The notes under the pieces: generated by a model
What the model was told of the DNA's origin: nothing
Databases searched by the model: none
What the model saw: only the letters and a program-made list of their open reading frames with translations
Shown here: piece after piece, positions 1 to 12,347 of the stretch
How the letters are laid out: each line of letters begins with the position of its first letter
Numbering within the stretch: the first letter of the stretch is position 1
Program-made: the position numbers and the translations under genes
Source: Isoetes taiwanensis
Lineage: Eukaryota; Streptophyta; Lycopodiopsida; Isoetales; Isoetaceae
Assembly: GCA_021234155.1 (NCBI GenBank)
Contig: JAJEKV010000130.1
Span: 1,942,844-2,006,843, forward strand
DNA length: 64,000 bases
Direction of reading: 5' to 3'

Positions 1-1429
1 TCTTTCAAGAACACCCTATGCCGATGGAACTATTATTGTAGTTCGATAAGTGTTGCATGGAGTTGGTTCACACTTATTCCAATAAGTAGCAAAGCAAGAG
101 CCTTCCAGTGTTTAGAGAAGCCAACATAATGAGCATGCTATGTCACAAATAAACAATTAATACCAAAGTTTAATGTTTAACTGTCTTTCTTCTCATTCAA
201 AGAACCACCCAAAAAATGCATGCATTTTTCAAACCAAGCAACTAATACATAAGGCATCCATTTTAGTTTCGCTTCCAGATGCTCTTGCTCCACTGTTTGA
301 GCTTTCAAACAATGCCTACAACAAAATTCCAAGGAGGATGCTACATATCCAAAACACTGCCTTGGTAAATGAAGGACCCTTCTATTGAAAGGAATTGAAG
401 CCAATCTGCTCATGCCCAACCATAGCCATAGCCAAATCCTTCCAGTGCCAAATGCATTTTGTTTTTCCAACTACATGATTAATCTGCAAACTTCAGCGCC
501 AATTATTTCAAACAAAAAGTTTGCATAGAATCTAAATCTCCACCATGAAGAAACCAAAATTTGTATCCGAATTATATTCATCAAAGGGCTTGTTCCCTCA
601 CAGATTATAGCTTCCGAATCATGTTCACTGTTTGCAAAAAGAAAGAAAAAGCTGGGTAGAACTATTGCTAGAAATTATAGAGGCATCTTTTTTATCCATC
701 ACTTGTAGGTTCTTCAAGATTCTCAATTAGACTCTATATGTTGGTATACAAACAAATAGATCTCACGCATCAAGATTTAAATTTGAGGCCTGACATTTGA
801 GATGTGAACATTCCCTCACATTACAATCCAGATAGCTTTATCATGATCTTCAAAGCTTTCTTAAGATCTTATGAATATTTTCCTTTAAATCCCCTTTCTA
901 TGAAGATCCCCTATGATTTTAATAGAATTCCACTAGGTTTCTTGAGTACTTCTTTGGCTCCCCAAGAATTGTACAAAGTTTATTTGACTTGATATCTTAT
1001 AATATTTTAGTTATAATATTTTATAATTTCTTATTTCATATTTCATATTTTAATTATTGTATTTCATAACTCTACGCAATATTTTTCAAAATTCAATTCT
1101 TACTCTAACATAAACCATTGCACTATAAAAGAACATAGGAAAATCCCCCTTTGACTCTGTGACAGCAGTAGCACATCTTATGGGATTTGAAGCCTATATA
1201 CTACTAGTAGCAATTGTAGATACGAACTTGTGAAAATCGCAACATGATTACCATGACTAGACATGTACTGTAAGTAAAACCAAAGAAGTGCTAGATAGGT
1301 GATGTTGCAGTAGCTCTAAATTTTTCTGGAGGCGGCGTATAGAACACCTCATGCTTCTCTGTGGATTCACTTAAAACCCCGCCTCGACTTTTCGGTTGAG
1401 TGTATCCAATGCACCTGAATCTATCAAAC
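1..1429. other. AT-rich stretch, no gene recognised
   Basis: Only short open frames without recognisable motifs occur here. Around 990-1090 there is a very AT-rich segment with repeated TATTTCATA/ATAATATTTTA words. I see no RNA gene or mobile-element end. Confidence 0.5.
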
Positions 1430-1717
1430 TTAATAAGTCATGCAAAAATTTCTTGCAAGTTTTAGAGGCATTCGGTCACCTCCTTCCAAGACTTGGCACT
1501 CTGGTGTAGTTGCGGATATAAAACTTTCTGAATTGAATTCTCTGCCACCAGCTTTCCTAAGACCTCCAACCATGATTGCACATCCACCATGTTCAGCAAG
1601 GTAAGGTGCTAACACAGCACTGTATGCCATAACTCTAAGTGGAAAACAAGCACGACAATACAGATACCCCTTATAAAATGGTTTGCCGGAGAAGTTGACA
1701 CCGCGGGGTCTTAGCAT
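1430..1717 (-). CDS. Unrecognised 95-aa open frame, possible exon
   Basis: A 95-codon open frame on the minus strand that I do not recognise. It has a fairly even amino-acid composition, with several Cys and a Gly-rich centre (GGLRKAGG). Upstream on the same strand (about 1718-2160) the DNA looks like a plant leader: it carries a CTAGGGTTCGG word, C/T-rich stretches, and a possible splice acceptor (TTGTAG) just before the first Met. These are the only reasons to list it. It could equally be a chance frame in non-coding DNA. Confidence 0.15.
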   Translation of the reverse strand: MLRPRGVNFSGKPFYKGYLYCRACFPLRVMAYSAVLAPYLAEHGGCAIMVGGLRKAGGREFNSESFISATTPECQVLEGGDRMPLKLARNFCMTY

Positions 1718-2530
1718 TGGCTACAAGTTTCCATGCATAAGTTTTGAATCATATACCCTAGTTGTAGAGTCAATCGTTTCACGAGGAATAAAACATACAC
1801 TATAACTTTAAAGCTTCGGAGCTACAACTAAAGCATGCAAGAGATGCCCCCGAGGAAGGTTTTGTAAGGGTTGCGGAACCGCTGAATGTGTCACTACTCG
1901 CTTATAAATCATGAAATAGAATCAAGCACAAGTTAAATTTAGAACAAATGAAGCCAAACCGTCATAGAAAGCATCCGTTTTGATCTACCGAAGATAAGAT
2001 TTCAAGAACCGAACCCTAGAAAAGTGCTCCAAATGAAGGGAAATCATGGGAATCACGAAGATGAAGCAGGGCGGAAATCTTGGGAAGGAAAAAAAAAAAA
2101 CGTGTAATGCAAGCATGAAAGGGGAGATGGAGAGGGCCCGGCTGGTTATGGAACCCTAAAGTTTGGGCACCACGATGGTTTGCATGGCAAGGGTTTTTTC
2201 TTGTTTTTTTTTTCCTTTTTTAAAGAATACCCCAATTGTAAACCGTTAAATTTAAAACCATGCATTCAATCTGCGCCATTGAAAAGAGTAAGGGGTGCCA
2301 ATTACAACCCTTTTTAAAAAAACTTAATAGACAAAACATTATAAATTTAATCGTGACCGCTCGATGCTGCCTCTCATAAAAAATGAATGGTCAAGATAAG
2401 CGTCACTCTAGAAATACTGTTTAGTATGCCTAGATGAATACGGCAATGAAATCATAGGAAAACCTTTGTAAATATCGTACAAAAACACAAAGATGACCCC
2501 CTGTCATTATGCTAGATATTCATAGTTGAT
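1718..2530. other. Non-coding, leader-like segment
   Basis: No open frame of note. On the minus strand 1990-2160 has the look of a transcribed plant 5' leader (CT-rich, GGTT/AGGGTT words), which may belong to the open frame ending at 1430. A homopolymer A run lies at about 2090-2100 and T runs near 2195-2220. Confidence 0.3.
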
Positions 2531-2739
2531 TGTATTTAGGGACCATGTAAAGTTAAGTGCATCTGTACTGGGCAACCTTGTTGAAACCTTGTTAAAGCCA
2601 ACAACTTTAAACGAACGACCAAACATTTCTCATGTATTTAGGGACGATGTGAAGTTAAGATGTCTATCTATACTGGGCAACTTTGTCGAACCTCATTGAA
2701 ATTTTGTTGAAACCAACAATTTTAAACAAACGGCCAAAC
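2531..2739. repeat. Tandem duplication, unit about 102 bp, two copies
   Basis: The word TGTATTTAGGGAC starts at 2531 and returns at 2633. Each copy continues with GTTAAG, CTGGGCAAC and ends in GGCCAAACATTTCTC or a close variant. The two copies differ by scattered substitutions and small indels, so the duplication is not recent. No coding function is apparent. Confidence 0.75.
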
Positions 2740-2955
2740 ATTTCTCCTCAAGAAAAGTCGTACTCTGTGCACATTCAATGTGGCCAAGTGCTCGAATACA
2801 AATTTGCTACTTGTTTCCTGTATCCCTGTCAGTGCTGCAATAGTATTTGCTACAACCATTGAACTGCTGTCAGAAATCAAATCCTACCTGTCTTCAGCCA
2901 ATTCGGCATTAATGTCATCCAACTTTGGAACACACATGGCTGTTTTACTTAACAT

Positions 2956-3489
2956 ATGAAGCTTCATCCCGTTTTTACAGAATCAACCACAAGTAAAACC
3001 GAACCGGGGCAAAAGATAGTAATTTTGTCCACTCGAATGCACCTAGAGCTCTCTGTAAACTGCAACAAAGCTATCCAAGTCATAGAAACACTGTCAAGGC
3101 TTAAAACACATCGAGTTGTTTCAATTTTAGCCAACATAAAGCAAATACAATCTGGATCAAACAAGTCAAAGAAGGATTCGATAACAAAACAAAGACCCCT
3201 TTCATGCATGCATTGGTGCATTCTGCCCTGTCATTCCAAGGTGCAGATAGCATGCAATTCATCATTTTCTGAATCTATCAGGAATCCGATTCCCATCAAT
3301 AAGTATGTAATCAGGAACAATTCCGGCCATTTTGTTCAACTTATCCCTGCTGCATCATTTTGCATGAATATGTCAAATGCAAATGCTTCAAAAGCACCTC
3401 ACTTCTTTGTCACTAGGATAACCAGGTTCTTGTTTTGCATGTATCTTCCATTTATCTGCATGTATGATTCTATTTCCAGTTCTTATTAG
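2956..3489 (+). CDS. Unrecognised 177-aa open frame
   Basis: The longest uninterrupted frame in the first 17 kb (177 codons). I recognise no domain, signal peptide or membrane pattern. Ser, Ile and Asn are common, as expected of translated AT-rich DNA, and no promoter, leader or splice context supports expression. It is listed because of its length only and may well be fortuitous. Confidence 0.12.
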   Translation: MKLHPVFTESTTSKTEPGQKIVILSTRMHLELSVNCNKAIQVIETLSRLKTHRVVSILANIKQIQSGSNKSKKDSITKQRPLSCMHWCILPCHSKVQIACNSSFSESIRNPIPINKYVIRNNSGHFVQLIPAASFCMNMSNANASKAPHFFVTRITRFLFCMYLPFICMYDSISSSY

Positions 3490-4600
3490 TGTGAACCTGT
3501 TTAAACACCTATAGTTGTTCCCATAACCAATAGATTGCCACATAATAAACCGGCATGATAATGCTATTAAGAACCGGACTCTTCATATCCATTATTATGT
3601 TAACTCTACATAAAATTACGAAGTCTAAGTATGAGTCTAAGTATAACGTCGATTACCACAGTGATGTCAACATTGGATCCAACGTTTCAAAAGACATCCC
3701 CAAATGAAAACATATATTTTCCTTTCTTGTCTTGACATTGGACAAAGCCTGCAAAACAATACAGGCTTCAGTATTAATAGCATGTGTGATGCAGATTTTG
3801 AAGTTTGAATTGGACGTTTGAATTAGAAGTTTTAACTACCAGAAGATAGCCACCGGCTTTCTATCTACATAAGGTTCCTAAGAGCGGCCCGCTGCAATAA
3901 TGATCCATTTAAGAACAAACACACGCGATATTGAGGGGCACGCAAAATCCCAATTCTTTGCAAGTATAGGGGCAAATGGAATGCTTGAAGCGGAATACCG
4001 TAGTATTCATAGTGACAAAAGTCCAGTGGCATAATGATTACCAACACATACGTAAAAATGTTTGGCTTGAATTATCACAAACTTGCTCATACTAGCAATA
4101 GCTAGCTTTGCCTGTGATCGGCTTTCGGTTTTACGGTTTACAAAAATTTGCTTCTGCCCCCACACATAACACATATCCTCCACGTGCATTGTGACAAATC
4201 TCCGATCACATGCGAGTTCCTTGAGGCCTAAGATCTAATAAACACTTCCACATGGCTATCTAGAGTACCTACTAAATGAGAATCTTTGTTGGTATTATGG
4301 AATTACCAAATTTCCTCATCTTCAACGGATGCGAGTTACGTACCTTGAAAAAAGGGCTTCATGGCGAGTGCTAGAAATGTCTTGCATTCGGATGGCATCA
4401 CGTAATGGTAAATTAAGCATCCGGTTACACAATTTTTTTTTCTTTAAAAGTGCACCCACAAACCTGCCTCCAAGGCTTGTACTACCTATCGATTGATATC
4501 GGTGGAAGAACTTACTTTTAGCATGCTCACTCCGAACCGATATTTACCTAGCAAAATAGTAAACCAACGCCCTGAGCAAAAACATCGATGTTGTGCATAC
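3490..4600. other. No gene recognised
   Basis: Several frames of about 60 codons, none with a recognisable motif. The base composition is AT-rich and similar to the flanks. No repeats longer than about 20 bp stood out. Confidence 0.4.
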
Positions 4601-5180
4601 GTAAATGGGCCAAAGCATGGCAAAATGCATTTGCTATTCTAATTTTACTGGCAGAAGTAGAAAGAGAGCCATAACTTGAGCAAACAAACTCTGTTTCTCA
4701 AATATGAGCATCGTTGAAAAGCTCAAAGAATGATCTACCAAGGTCGTTAGGTGCATATTTTTCAAATTCATTATGTAAACATGTCAAATAAACCGAATGT
4801 TTCTAAATCCAAGGCTTGCTTTACGGTCGGCGGTAAGAACTTAAACATAACTTTCAAATGCAAACTCTATCTTTGCAAAGAAGAGTATCCGTTGGAAAGA
4901 TGAAGGGAAGACCTAAACATATTGCTAGGCACACAAATTCCAGATTCATATTATAAATGGCCCAAATATGGCAAAATGCATTTGTTGTTCTAATTTTACA
5001 ATTTGCATAGAAAGAGGCCATAACTTCAGCAAGCAAACTCTGTTTCTCAAGCATGAGCATGCATTGAAAGCTGAAAGAATGATCTAAGAAAGTCGCTAGG
5101 TGCGCATTTTTCAAATTCATCTGGGTAAATCGTCAAATAAACCCCATCAGCTTCTAAATTCAAGGCCACCTTTATTATGA
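4601..5180. repeat. Diverged direct repeat, spacing 351 bp
   Basis: The word CAAAATGCATTTG begins at 4621 and again at 4972. Both copies continue through the same order of words: TTCTAATTTTAC, AGAAAGAG..GCCATAACTT, CAAACTCTGTTTCTCAA, AAAGAATGATCTA, TTTTTCAAATTCAT, then GTCAAATAAACC. A weaker third match to the CATAACTT..CAAACTCT portion lies between them (about 4845-4900), so this may be a relic of a longer array. No coding potential. Confidence 0.7.
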
Positions 5181-5621
5181 ATGTCGTACATACACGCGAC
5201 AAAAGAGGAACTCAAATTAGAACTTAAATTGGAACATACCTGATTTATTATATCTCTCAAGAATGTTGCGAGCAAGAAGATTACGTTAATAAACCTAGGG
5301 TTAGCAAGAACAAAAATTGAGAATCAAGATAAAAAGCTTACCACAAATAACCCGCTAGTCTCTAGTGATAGAAGGAAAGAGATAATCAAAGATGGGCAAG
5401 CTTTCCTCCACGCACATAGTTTGGCACAAGAAGTGCCATATCGAAGAAGAAGTGCCGCTCTTTGTTTGTTTTACAACTTCTTCACCACTCCCATTATCCG
5501 AACCCACAATCATATATATAGGATCCAAAGTGCAAAACTAGGGGCTGCGAAGACAACAAATAATGATGAACATCCGCCCGGTACTATGTAACATGGGATT
5601 GTCAAACCTACAACAAACCTA

Positions 5622-5765
5622 CACCATCTTTTAATTTCATGGCTTTGACTCCTCTTGCTGCTGCTCCCCAAATGACCCAAACACCTTCTTTGAATGATGG
5701 CGACATTCTTATCACCATCTTTTAATTTCATGGCTTTGACTCCTCGTCTTTTGCTCTCCCAAATG
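5622..5765. repeat. Tandem duplication, unit about 91 bp
   Basis: CACCATCTTTTAATTTCATG starts at 5622 and at 5713, followed in both by GCTTTGACTCCTC and CCCAAATGACCCAAA. The second copy is truncated. The near-identity over the first 30 bases indicates a fairly recent duplication. Confidence 0.8.
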
Positions 5766-8303
5766 ACCCAAAAAGTTTGTCACCACATGTACATAAGAAA
5801 GATATCTAGCCAATATCTTTGGTCTTGAAACAGATCAATTTGCACAATTCCCCTTCATTGACACGAGAAAATTTGCAAAAAGCCATTCCGTGTTGAGACG
5901 ATGGAATAAAGACTATAGCTGCAAACATATTGAGGGCATGAGGAAGGCTTGAATCAATCGATAACATCTTGAACCCATATTATCGTTTTCCTTGAAAGGA
6001 GATGTGGAGGGTAATTTACTCCAGCTAAATTTAGTTTTCCTGTAACTCATTTACATAGGCATCGCGGCCCTCAATAGCAACTTCAATAGAAGCATCCGTC
6101 ACAACTTGGGATTGTTTATCCATCTCGGGGATTTTCAATACGGGGAGCAATTCGATGTTTATTTAAGCACAACAAAACTAGGTTCAATATCATCCCAAGG
6201 TAGTCACCGTTTCGTCGTTGAGAGAGGCTATAAAGTTTATCGACCTTAATGTGAACAATTCCACAAAGTTCACAATAGTTTTCTTTGTGGTGCATTCCTT
6301 CTAGTTCATGTTACAATGGACCGTAGGCCATGGAGTTAGATGCAAATGATCCTCTTCGATTTTGGAAACAAAAACGAACTTATCAACTAAATGCCAATTG
6401 TGGCAACATGACCAAGAAAAATGTAAGTGAGCTTGATTATAAGACAAAGCTTTTTGGCTGGATAGGAAGGGATCTACTCTTACAAATAAACTTTCCCCGG
6501 ATCCACGAATTAAGCTCCATCCTGTCTTTAATTTTCTTTGCCTTAGCATGTAACTTTTAAGATACAACCAAACAATGGATGGACCAATAAGTTCCTTCCG
6601 CTTTAGGAAGGAGAAAAAATAAATTTCTAGAACCAGCAGATTCCCTAGTCATTTCAGTTTGGGGACCCATTGTAGATGAAAGGTAGAAATTCCAAAATAT
6701 GGAAATATCCGCAATGATGACATGAATGCAACCCTTGTTTGTAACGGTGAAGACACAAACATATAATAGTTGTCGGTGTATGAAGTAAAAAATGAATATG
6801 ATCTTATACACAATAAGTTGAGCGAGAGTCACTTTGAATGATGGACCTTAAAATGCATCCAAATATGGCTTTCATGACATGCAAGTTTTCAACTCTTGCA
6901 AATGTCACCTTAGAAGTTTGAATAATCCCGTGATTGGCAATACTTAGTGATATGTGCAACTTGAAGTCCAGCATACTATTAGAGACTTGTATCACTAAGC
7001 TGACTGTTAAATGGGGCCCTCTGCCCACAAGTATGTTTGAAACCACGCTTAATGGCACGGATAGAAAGTGCTCCAAGGTGTTTATCGGGGAATATCACAA
7101 GGAGATCCAAAAGCTCGCTCAATCCACGATATTGCTTGGGAAGTTCATGCGATTGGCCTTGCCACAAACTATTCCTTGCGAAAACAACCAAGATAACGCA
7201 TGGACCAAGAACTACACCGATTTAGCCCAACCTGCAAGGATAAGACATTAAATTTTGAGTATAGGAACCTACCAACTAAAATGGGATATATTCAGTAGCC
7301 TCCATACTAACCTTCCTCTGTGAGGTTAAGAGGACTCTTTGCCGGCGGAAGCGATCCAATAGCTCATACCATGCATGTGATCCAGTCCATAAAGAAGAAA
7401 TCCATATGTGCCCATTCTCAATGCCCTCGACCGGTCATGATCTTTACATTTTTCCAACGCTTTGTTGTTAACGATAAAATGAAGGAGACATAGCGGTTTT
7501 TGAAAACCAAGATCCGGAAACACAATAAGAATAACCGCCCTACAATAGTTTCACATGATGCTATATGCCAAACACAAGCTTTCAGCTTTCGAGATAATAT
7601 TCTGCAACGTAAGAGCAAATGTATCGATTCTTGCAAAAAGATTCATAAAATAGATGGGTTAAAATTTGGAATCTTACCTATCTGAACCAAGATGTGTCTA
7701 CCACGGTAGAAGATGAAAAAAAAGCTTATGAAAATCTTGGCACAAAAACATTTGAGGTGAGACATTGCACCGCAAATCTTGGCGATAAACAAAAATCCGT
7801 AAAACATTTGTGGGTGAGAGAGCCTCCAACTCTCGACCTCCTCGATTTCACGTAGCTATGAGACCTTCCATTAAAGAAATGATCTGCCGTTTGTGTTCTA
7901 GAAGAAACGATCCATCCACTAAATCTGGCGCCTAGCAAAACCGGAACCACCACGGGGTAAGGATCAACAACAAAAACCTTAAAAAAACCCTTCATGTATC
8001 ATATGATCGGATCTGCCTCACCATACGATCGGATCTGCGAAGTGCTCTACTGCATGACCATGTTGATTCAGAAACCGGCGGAGAAGGCAACCGGCTTCAA
8101 AAATCTAATCTGAAGCTGGTTGAACTCCATTCAAACGTATCTCTTCTTGGCTTGTGCATTATGAAACATCAATGTCAAGAAGAAAATGGAAAATAACTGC
8201 TACAATGGATCTTCAAAACAAAAGCCCTAATAATGCATTGAATATGGAGTATCAATAGAGTTATGAAATTTTCTAGCAGCTTTTATTCAAGATACCAAGC
8301 ATG
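5766..8303. other. No recognisable gene; fragmentary open frames on both strands
   Basis: Between 6300 and 8000 overlapping frames of 60-105 codons occur on both strands, more than in the flanks, which could mark an old decayed gene. I could not assign any of them to a family. No terminal repeats or RNA genes were seen. Confidence 0.3.
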
Positions 8304-8943
8304 TCATTGCTTAATTCTACTGATCCACAAATAAGGCACATGTAAAGCATCATCCTCACCGGTTGAAGGAGACGATGGTGCTGATTTTTCTAGGGTCTCT
8401 GCAAAGTGGAACACCTTGATGGAAAGAAAGCGAGGGAGGCCGTGATATATCTGCTGATGCCTCTGGCTGCTGCCAAAGAGAAGATAAATTTTCACCCATC
8501 CGCATTTTATGGATTACCAAACGACCAAATATAGCAAACAAGAACCAATTAGCAAATATAGCAAACAAAACCATTTACCTCGTAATCCAAGGATATTTGG
8601 GCTCATGAAACTCTGCATCTAACCGCCGTTCATAGCATTGAGACCAAATTTGGTTCTCCAAAAATCCATTTGTATAGGGAATGAAGCCGTCCAAAAAATT
8701 ATATCGCTCTGTTTTCTTAAGAAGAGACGGCCAATGTGGTCGGATTAAATGCACCGAGTAAAAGGAAAACCCAAATCGGTCCCAATCTTTCCCATACCTC
8801 ATACCTTGTAAACCATATCCCCACCTCCGCCTAAGACCTAAGAAAAACATAGCGTAAACCGAAATGTCGGGCGCCAAAGAACCCCGACTAAAGGGGCAAA
8901 ACCGTGGAAGAAGGCTCAGCCCCGGTCCGAGAACAGAGAGCAT
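8304..8943 (-). CDS. Putative two-exon gene, function unknown (about 176 aa)
   Basis: Exon 1 is 8943-8579 and exon 2 is 8469-8304 on the minus strand. The intron between them (8578-8470, 109 bp) has a GTAAAT donor and a CTCTTTGGCAG acceptor. Joining the exons keeps the frame (531 nt, 176 codons plus stop). Exon 1 encodes an aromatic- and Arg-rich segment with words such as RRRWGYG, WDRFGFSFY and EPKYPWIT, which look like real protein rather than random translation. Exon 2 is Ser/Pro-containing and ends at 8304. The true start is uncertain: Met codons also occur further in, and an acceptor-like TTTTTCTTAG lies inside exon 1. I do not recognise the family. The N-terminal region is basic and Leu-rich, so organelle targeting is possible but unproven. 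Confidence 0.3.
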
Positions 8944-8967
8944 ACCAATTTGGGGGCTTTGTTGTGG

Positions 8968-9110
8968 GCGTTCATCTCGAGAGATGGACGGCCGAGATCA
9001 ATCTGTATCCAATATTTTGGTACACCAACAAGAAGGGTGCTTGGGGAGTTACGAGGTGGCACCGTCTGGACCGTCCATCTCAAAAGATGGACGGCCGAGA
9101 TCAATCTCTA
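8968..9110. repeat. Two copies of a 27-bp word upstream of the putative minus-strand gene
   Basis: A near-identical word containing AGATGGACGGCCGAGATCAA occurs at about 8978-9004 and 9082-9108, roughly 104 bp apart. A related GACGGCCAAGAT/GACGGCCAGGAT word occurs near 13468 and 13495 beside the heat-shock-like elements. The position upstream of the putative gene ending at 8304 fits a promoter-proximal repeat, but that role is inferred. Confidence 0.45.
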
Positions 9111-9459
9111 CCAAGATTTTGTGGCATAATCTCTACACCATTTGAGACTCTACATCATTTGTGGCACCCAATATAATTGTATATATATAAGGATATACAA
9201 GAAATTTAGCACGTCCTACGGTGCATGTTCCAACGGTGCAAGTTCCAATTTTAGCATGTTTCCACGGTGCAAGTTCTTGTAGATTTCTTTAGGTTTTATG
9301 AAGGCTTCTTAAGATTGCCCGATAAATGGTTTACCTAGCACACAATTATTCGTTTTGGCACAAAACAACAAATCTTCTGTCTTTAACAGTTCAAGTTAGG
9401 ACCATCCTATTTGTTGTTTTATTTGTTAACATTTGTCATTACACCACATGTTGGGTTGG
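9111..9459. other. No gene recognised
   Basis: AT-rich sequence with a short TATATATA run near 9180. The words ACGGTGCAAGTTC and ACGGTGCATGTTC repeat between 9217 and 9275. Nothing coding was seen. Confidence 0.4.
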
Positions 9460-10300
9460 TGAAAGTAGCTAGTTTGGACTGATATTCATACCCCTATTGA
9501 TGCTTACGTGCATTGGACTTTAATTCCTACGTCTAAACGGTTCCATAAGTTGGATACATTTCTTAGTTGAATTACATTAGCATAGCAATATCTACATTTC
9601 ATGACAGTTGACTTGATAAATTTATAATGGCACCAAATAGGCAATGTGAAGGTATATTGTAGAAGAATATTGCCTTAAGCAAATATCATTGGGTGATCTA
9701 ATGATGTAGGCAAATAGTGATGGTGATAGCCTTGTCATTCTAAAAGTTCAACGTGGAAATTTAATGAACAAATTGTCATGTGGCAACCATGATGGATATG
9801 GAGGCTGACTTTAAATATTGTTACATTCTATCATGAAACTATTAATCTTCACACATTGAGTTCCTATACACCAATATGGGGTATTTTTGAAGAAGGCATG
9901 CATTGGTGGGATTTAATGGTTGGCTTAAGCTTGGTTGAAAATACCATGTTCGGACTGACATCCATACCTCAGTTGATGCTTATTAGTAGCAGATAATTAA
10001 TTTCTACACTTGGCACGTTGTCTTATTAGTTGGGTACATTCTAGACATAGCAGTATGCACCTTTCAACAAGTGCCACTGTAGTCGCACTAAGTGATAAAA
10101 GGGATGGCATAATGAAAAAATGTTCATGAACAAAAGAATCTTCTATAAGATGTCATGGGTTTTTCAAGTATTAGGGGTGTTAGCACATTTTTCTAAATGT
10201 GCAACATGGTGTTGAATGAAGGAATTATCATGGGGCAACCATGATAGACGTGTGAATGATTTCTACTTTGTTAAAGTTCGTCATTGATTTTCATTTATTG
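9460..10300. repeat. Diverged direct repeat, period about 480-490 bp
   Basis: Words in the block from 9475 recur in the same order from about 9955: GGACTGA(T/C)AT(T/C)CATACC, TTGATGCTTA, TTGG(A/G)TACATT, and further on GTCATG..GGCAACCATGAT(G/A)GA. Spacing is roughly constant near 480 bp. The match is patchy, so this is an old duplication. No open frames run through it. Confidence 0.4.
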
Positions 10301-10812
10301 AAATTTTGCTTACTAGCATTGAATATTTTGAAAAGGACATATTTCATTATTAAATCTGGCATAGAATTGCTAAGGGCTAATTGACGGTTGTATGAGGGAA
10401 ATTATAATTTAAAGGGCAACCCATTCTAGCATAGGCTTGCCACATTGGTGGAATTAGTTATGCTTATCCATTGTGAAATTGGACTACACGATTGTTGTAC
10501 ATATAAAGGTAGTTATTGGCTTTAATTGTGTTGACCCATTGTGGAATTGGGCTACATGTATTTTTCTGAAACTATTGCCCTATGGAATATAACTATTGAA
10601 CTAAGTTTTTTAGGATTTGTAAGAGTTCTGTATTGAGACACATGTCTTGCAGGAAAAACTTACAGTAAAACATGACTAGGCATGAGTACATAACAACATG
10701 GTATGTAGCTTTTATTTCCAAAATGTTTCGACATAAATTTTCCTCTTTTGTGGGTAATAAAGGCCGTTCGAAAAAGCTTGCATGCATATGATATGATGTG
10801 CGCATCCCTTTT
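10301..10812. other. No gene recognised
   Basis: AT-rich, only one minus-strand frame of 70 codons (10593-10805) without recognisable features. Confidence 0.4.
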
Positions 10813-10995
10813 ACTTTAAGAATGAATAAGTTGAGTGTTATACTTAATGTTAGGCTATACTTCGAACCAACTATGTGGGCTATACTTTAAGAATGAATAA
10901 GTTGAGTGTTATACTTAATGTTGGGTTATACTTTAAGAATGAATAAGTTGAGTGTTATACTTAATGTTGGGCTATATTGCGAACCAACTATTTCG
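10813..10995. repeat. Minisatellite, about three copies
   Basis: ACTTTAAGAATGAATAAG starts at 10813, 10884 and 10930, each followed by TTGAGTGTTATACTTAATGTT. The second and third copies are 46 bp apart. The first pair is 71 bp apart because a segment with CGAACCAACTAT is interposed, and that word also closes the array near 10980. Confidence 0.85.
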
Positions 10996-11903
10996 ATGTA
11001 CAACTAAGGAAGAAGTCCTCTTAAAAATCTAGGTAATTCTATTTTTTCATTGTGTTAATATAATAGTTGCACACATGCACATATGCATGTAAAAGGATTA
11101 AAAATATAACAGCAAACGTTTCATTGTTGTTCTTACTATTTAGTTATGTTACCAACAATGCAATCATGTTACCAACAATAAAAAATCTCTGACTACTCAT
11201 AACCTAGATGAAAATCTATGAATTGTTTTAGATCATGAGAGAAGATCCATCAAACAACACACAATAGTCACTTTTTCTGCACTGTTTATTTACACCTTGC
11301 ATAGAGGCCACACATCCATTGGATTACTCCATCCGCACTTAGTATCCCTTAAATGATACAACATGCATTGTTTAGACATTTGTTTAATACAATCTACACA
11401 GATATCTAGACAGCTATGAAGTATCCTAAGTATAAATGCCTCCATTACATGTTCCTCCTCCTGATTAATAGGATGTCCAGAGCACCCTTTGCGCCCGTTG
11501 TCTTGTTGTAGTTCCAATTGAAAGACAGATATGACAGTCAGGACTCTTTGCCTCACACACTATTGTGTAGAGAAGGACGAAATAGATAAAAGGAACGCTA
11601 CAAGTAGATGTAGATAAATATGTTGCTATGTTCTGGCGGTCTAGGAATTTGATTGGATTCAGCATGCCATGCTTCAAAGCATAGGAATATGAAGTTTTAA
11701 TGGCCCACTGTGAGTATGTTATTATGGTTTTACAGGTTGTGATAACAAGCTCAGATATTGATGGCAAAGCAAGCTCAATTTGCTTTCATTTGGCATTGCC
11801 ATAGCTAAAAGCTTATGAAGGCAAAGCTTTTGAAGGAAAACATGCCATCAGACAAGAGATCCGAATAGGCCAACCGAGAATAAACACTCAAAAATAATAA
11901 AAA
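10996..11903. other. No gene recognised
   Basis: Two overlapping minus-strand frames (11290-11556 and 11465-11767) have no recognisable motifs. ACCAACAAT repeats at about 11150-11178. Nothing else to report. Confidence 0.35.
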
Positions 11904-12347
11904 ATGGGAAAAACAGGCTACCTTATGAAGCACAAATTAGTTGCACTGCCATCGCCGGATATCCCTCCTCTGCACTACCCTTACCCTGCTTTACTAGAAA
12001 ATACAAATGCCTTATGGCGACACAGATGCCTTATGATGATGGAGATTAGCTCTTTTAATAGAAAACAAAGATGCAAGGCTATAAAAAACGAATTTTTTAG
12101 TATATCTATCTTACAAAAACCAGCGGGGCAGGCCTGGGGGTATGTGAACCATCCATGGTGTGCGCTCTATTTCAAGAGGGAATCCAGCAGAATGGCTTTC
12201 CTCAAAGTGATGGCCACAACCAAGGAACTAACCATAATCCATTCAGAAAATAAAGGAGGAAACCTGCAATTCCACTTCATGGAGTGCTCTATCTGCAGTC
12301 TCAAGCCAAATAAAAGTTCTTGGCTCATGAGAGGATGTTCCTGGTGA
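11904..12347 (+). CDS. Unrecognised 147-aa open frame
   Basis: A 147-codon frame opening with MGKTGYLMK, containing several Met and Trp codons and a Cys pair near the end. No family is recognised. It lacks obvious promoter or splice context, so it may be a chance frame. Confidence 0.12.
   Translation: MGKTGYLMKHKLVALPSPDIPPLHYPYPALLENTNALWRHRCLMMMEISSFNRKQRCKAIKNEFFSISILQKPAGQAWGYVNHPWCALYFKRESSRMAFLKVMATTKELTIIHSENKGGNLQFHFMECSICSLKPNKSSWLMRGCSW

Noticed and set aside
5870-7250. A leucine-rich-repeat receptor pseudogene
   Set aside because: Scattered words such as LSELLDLL hinted at it, but no repeat periodicity or consensus could be established in any frame.
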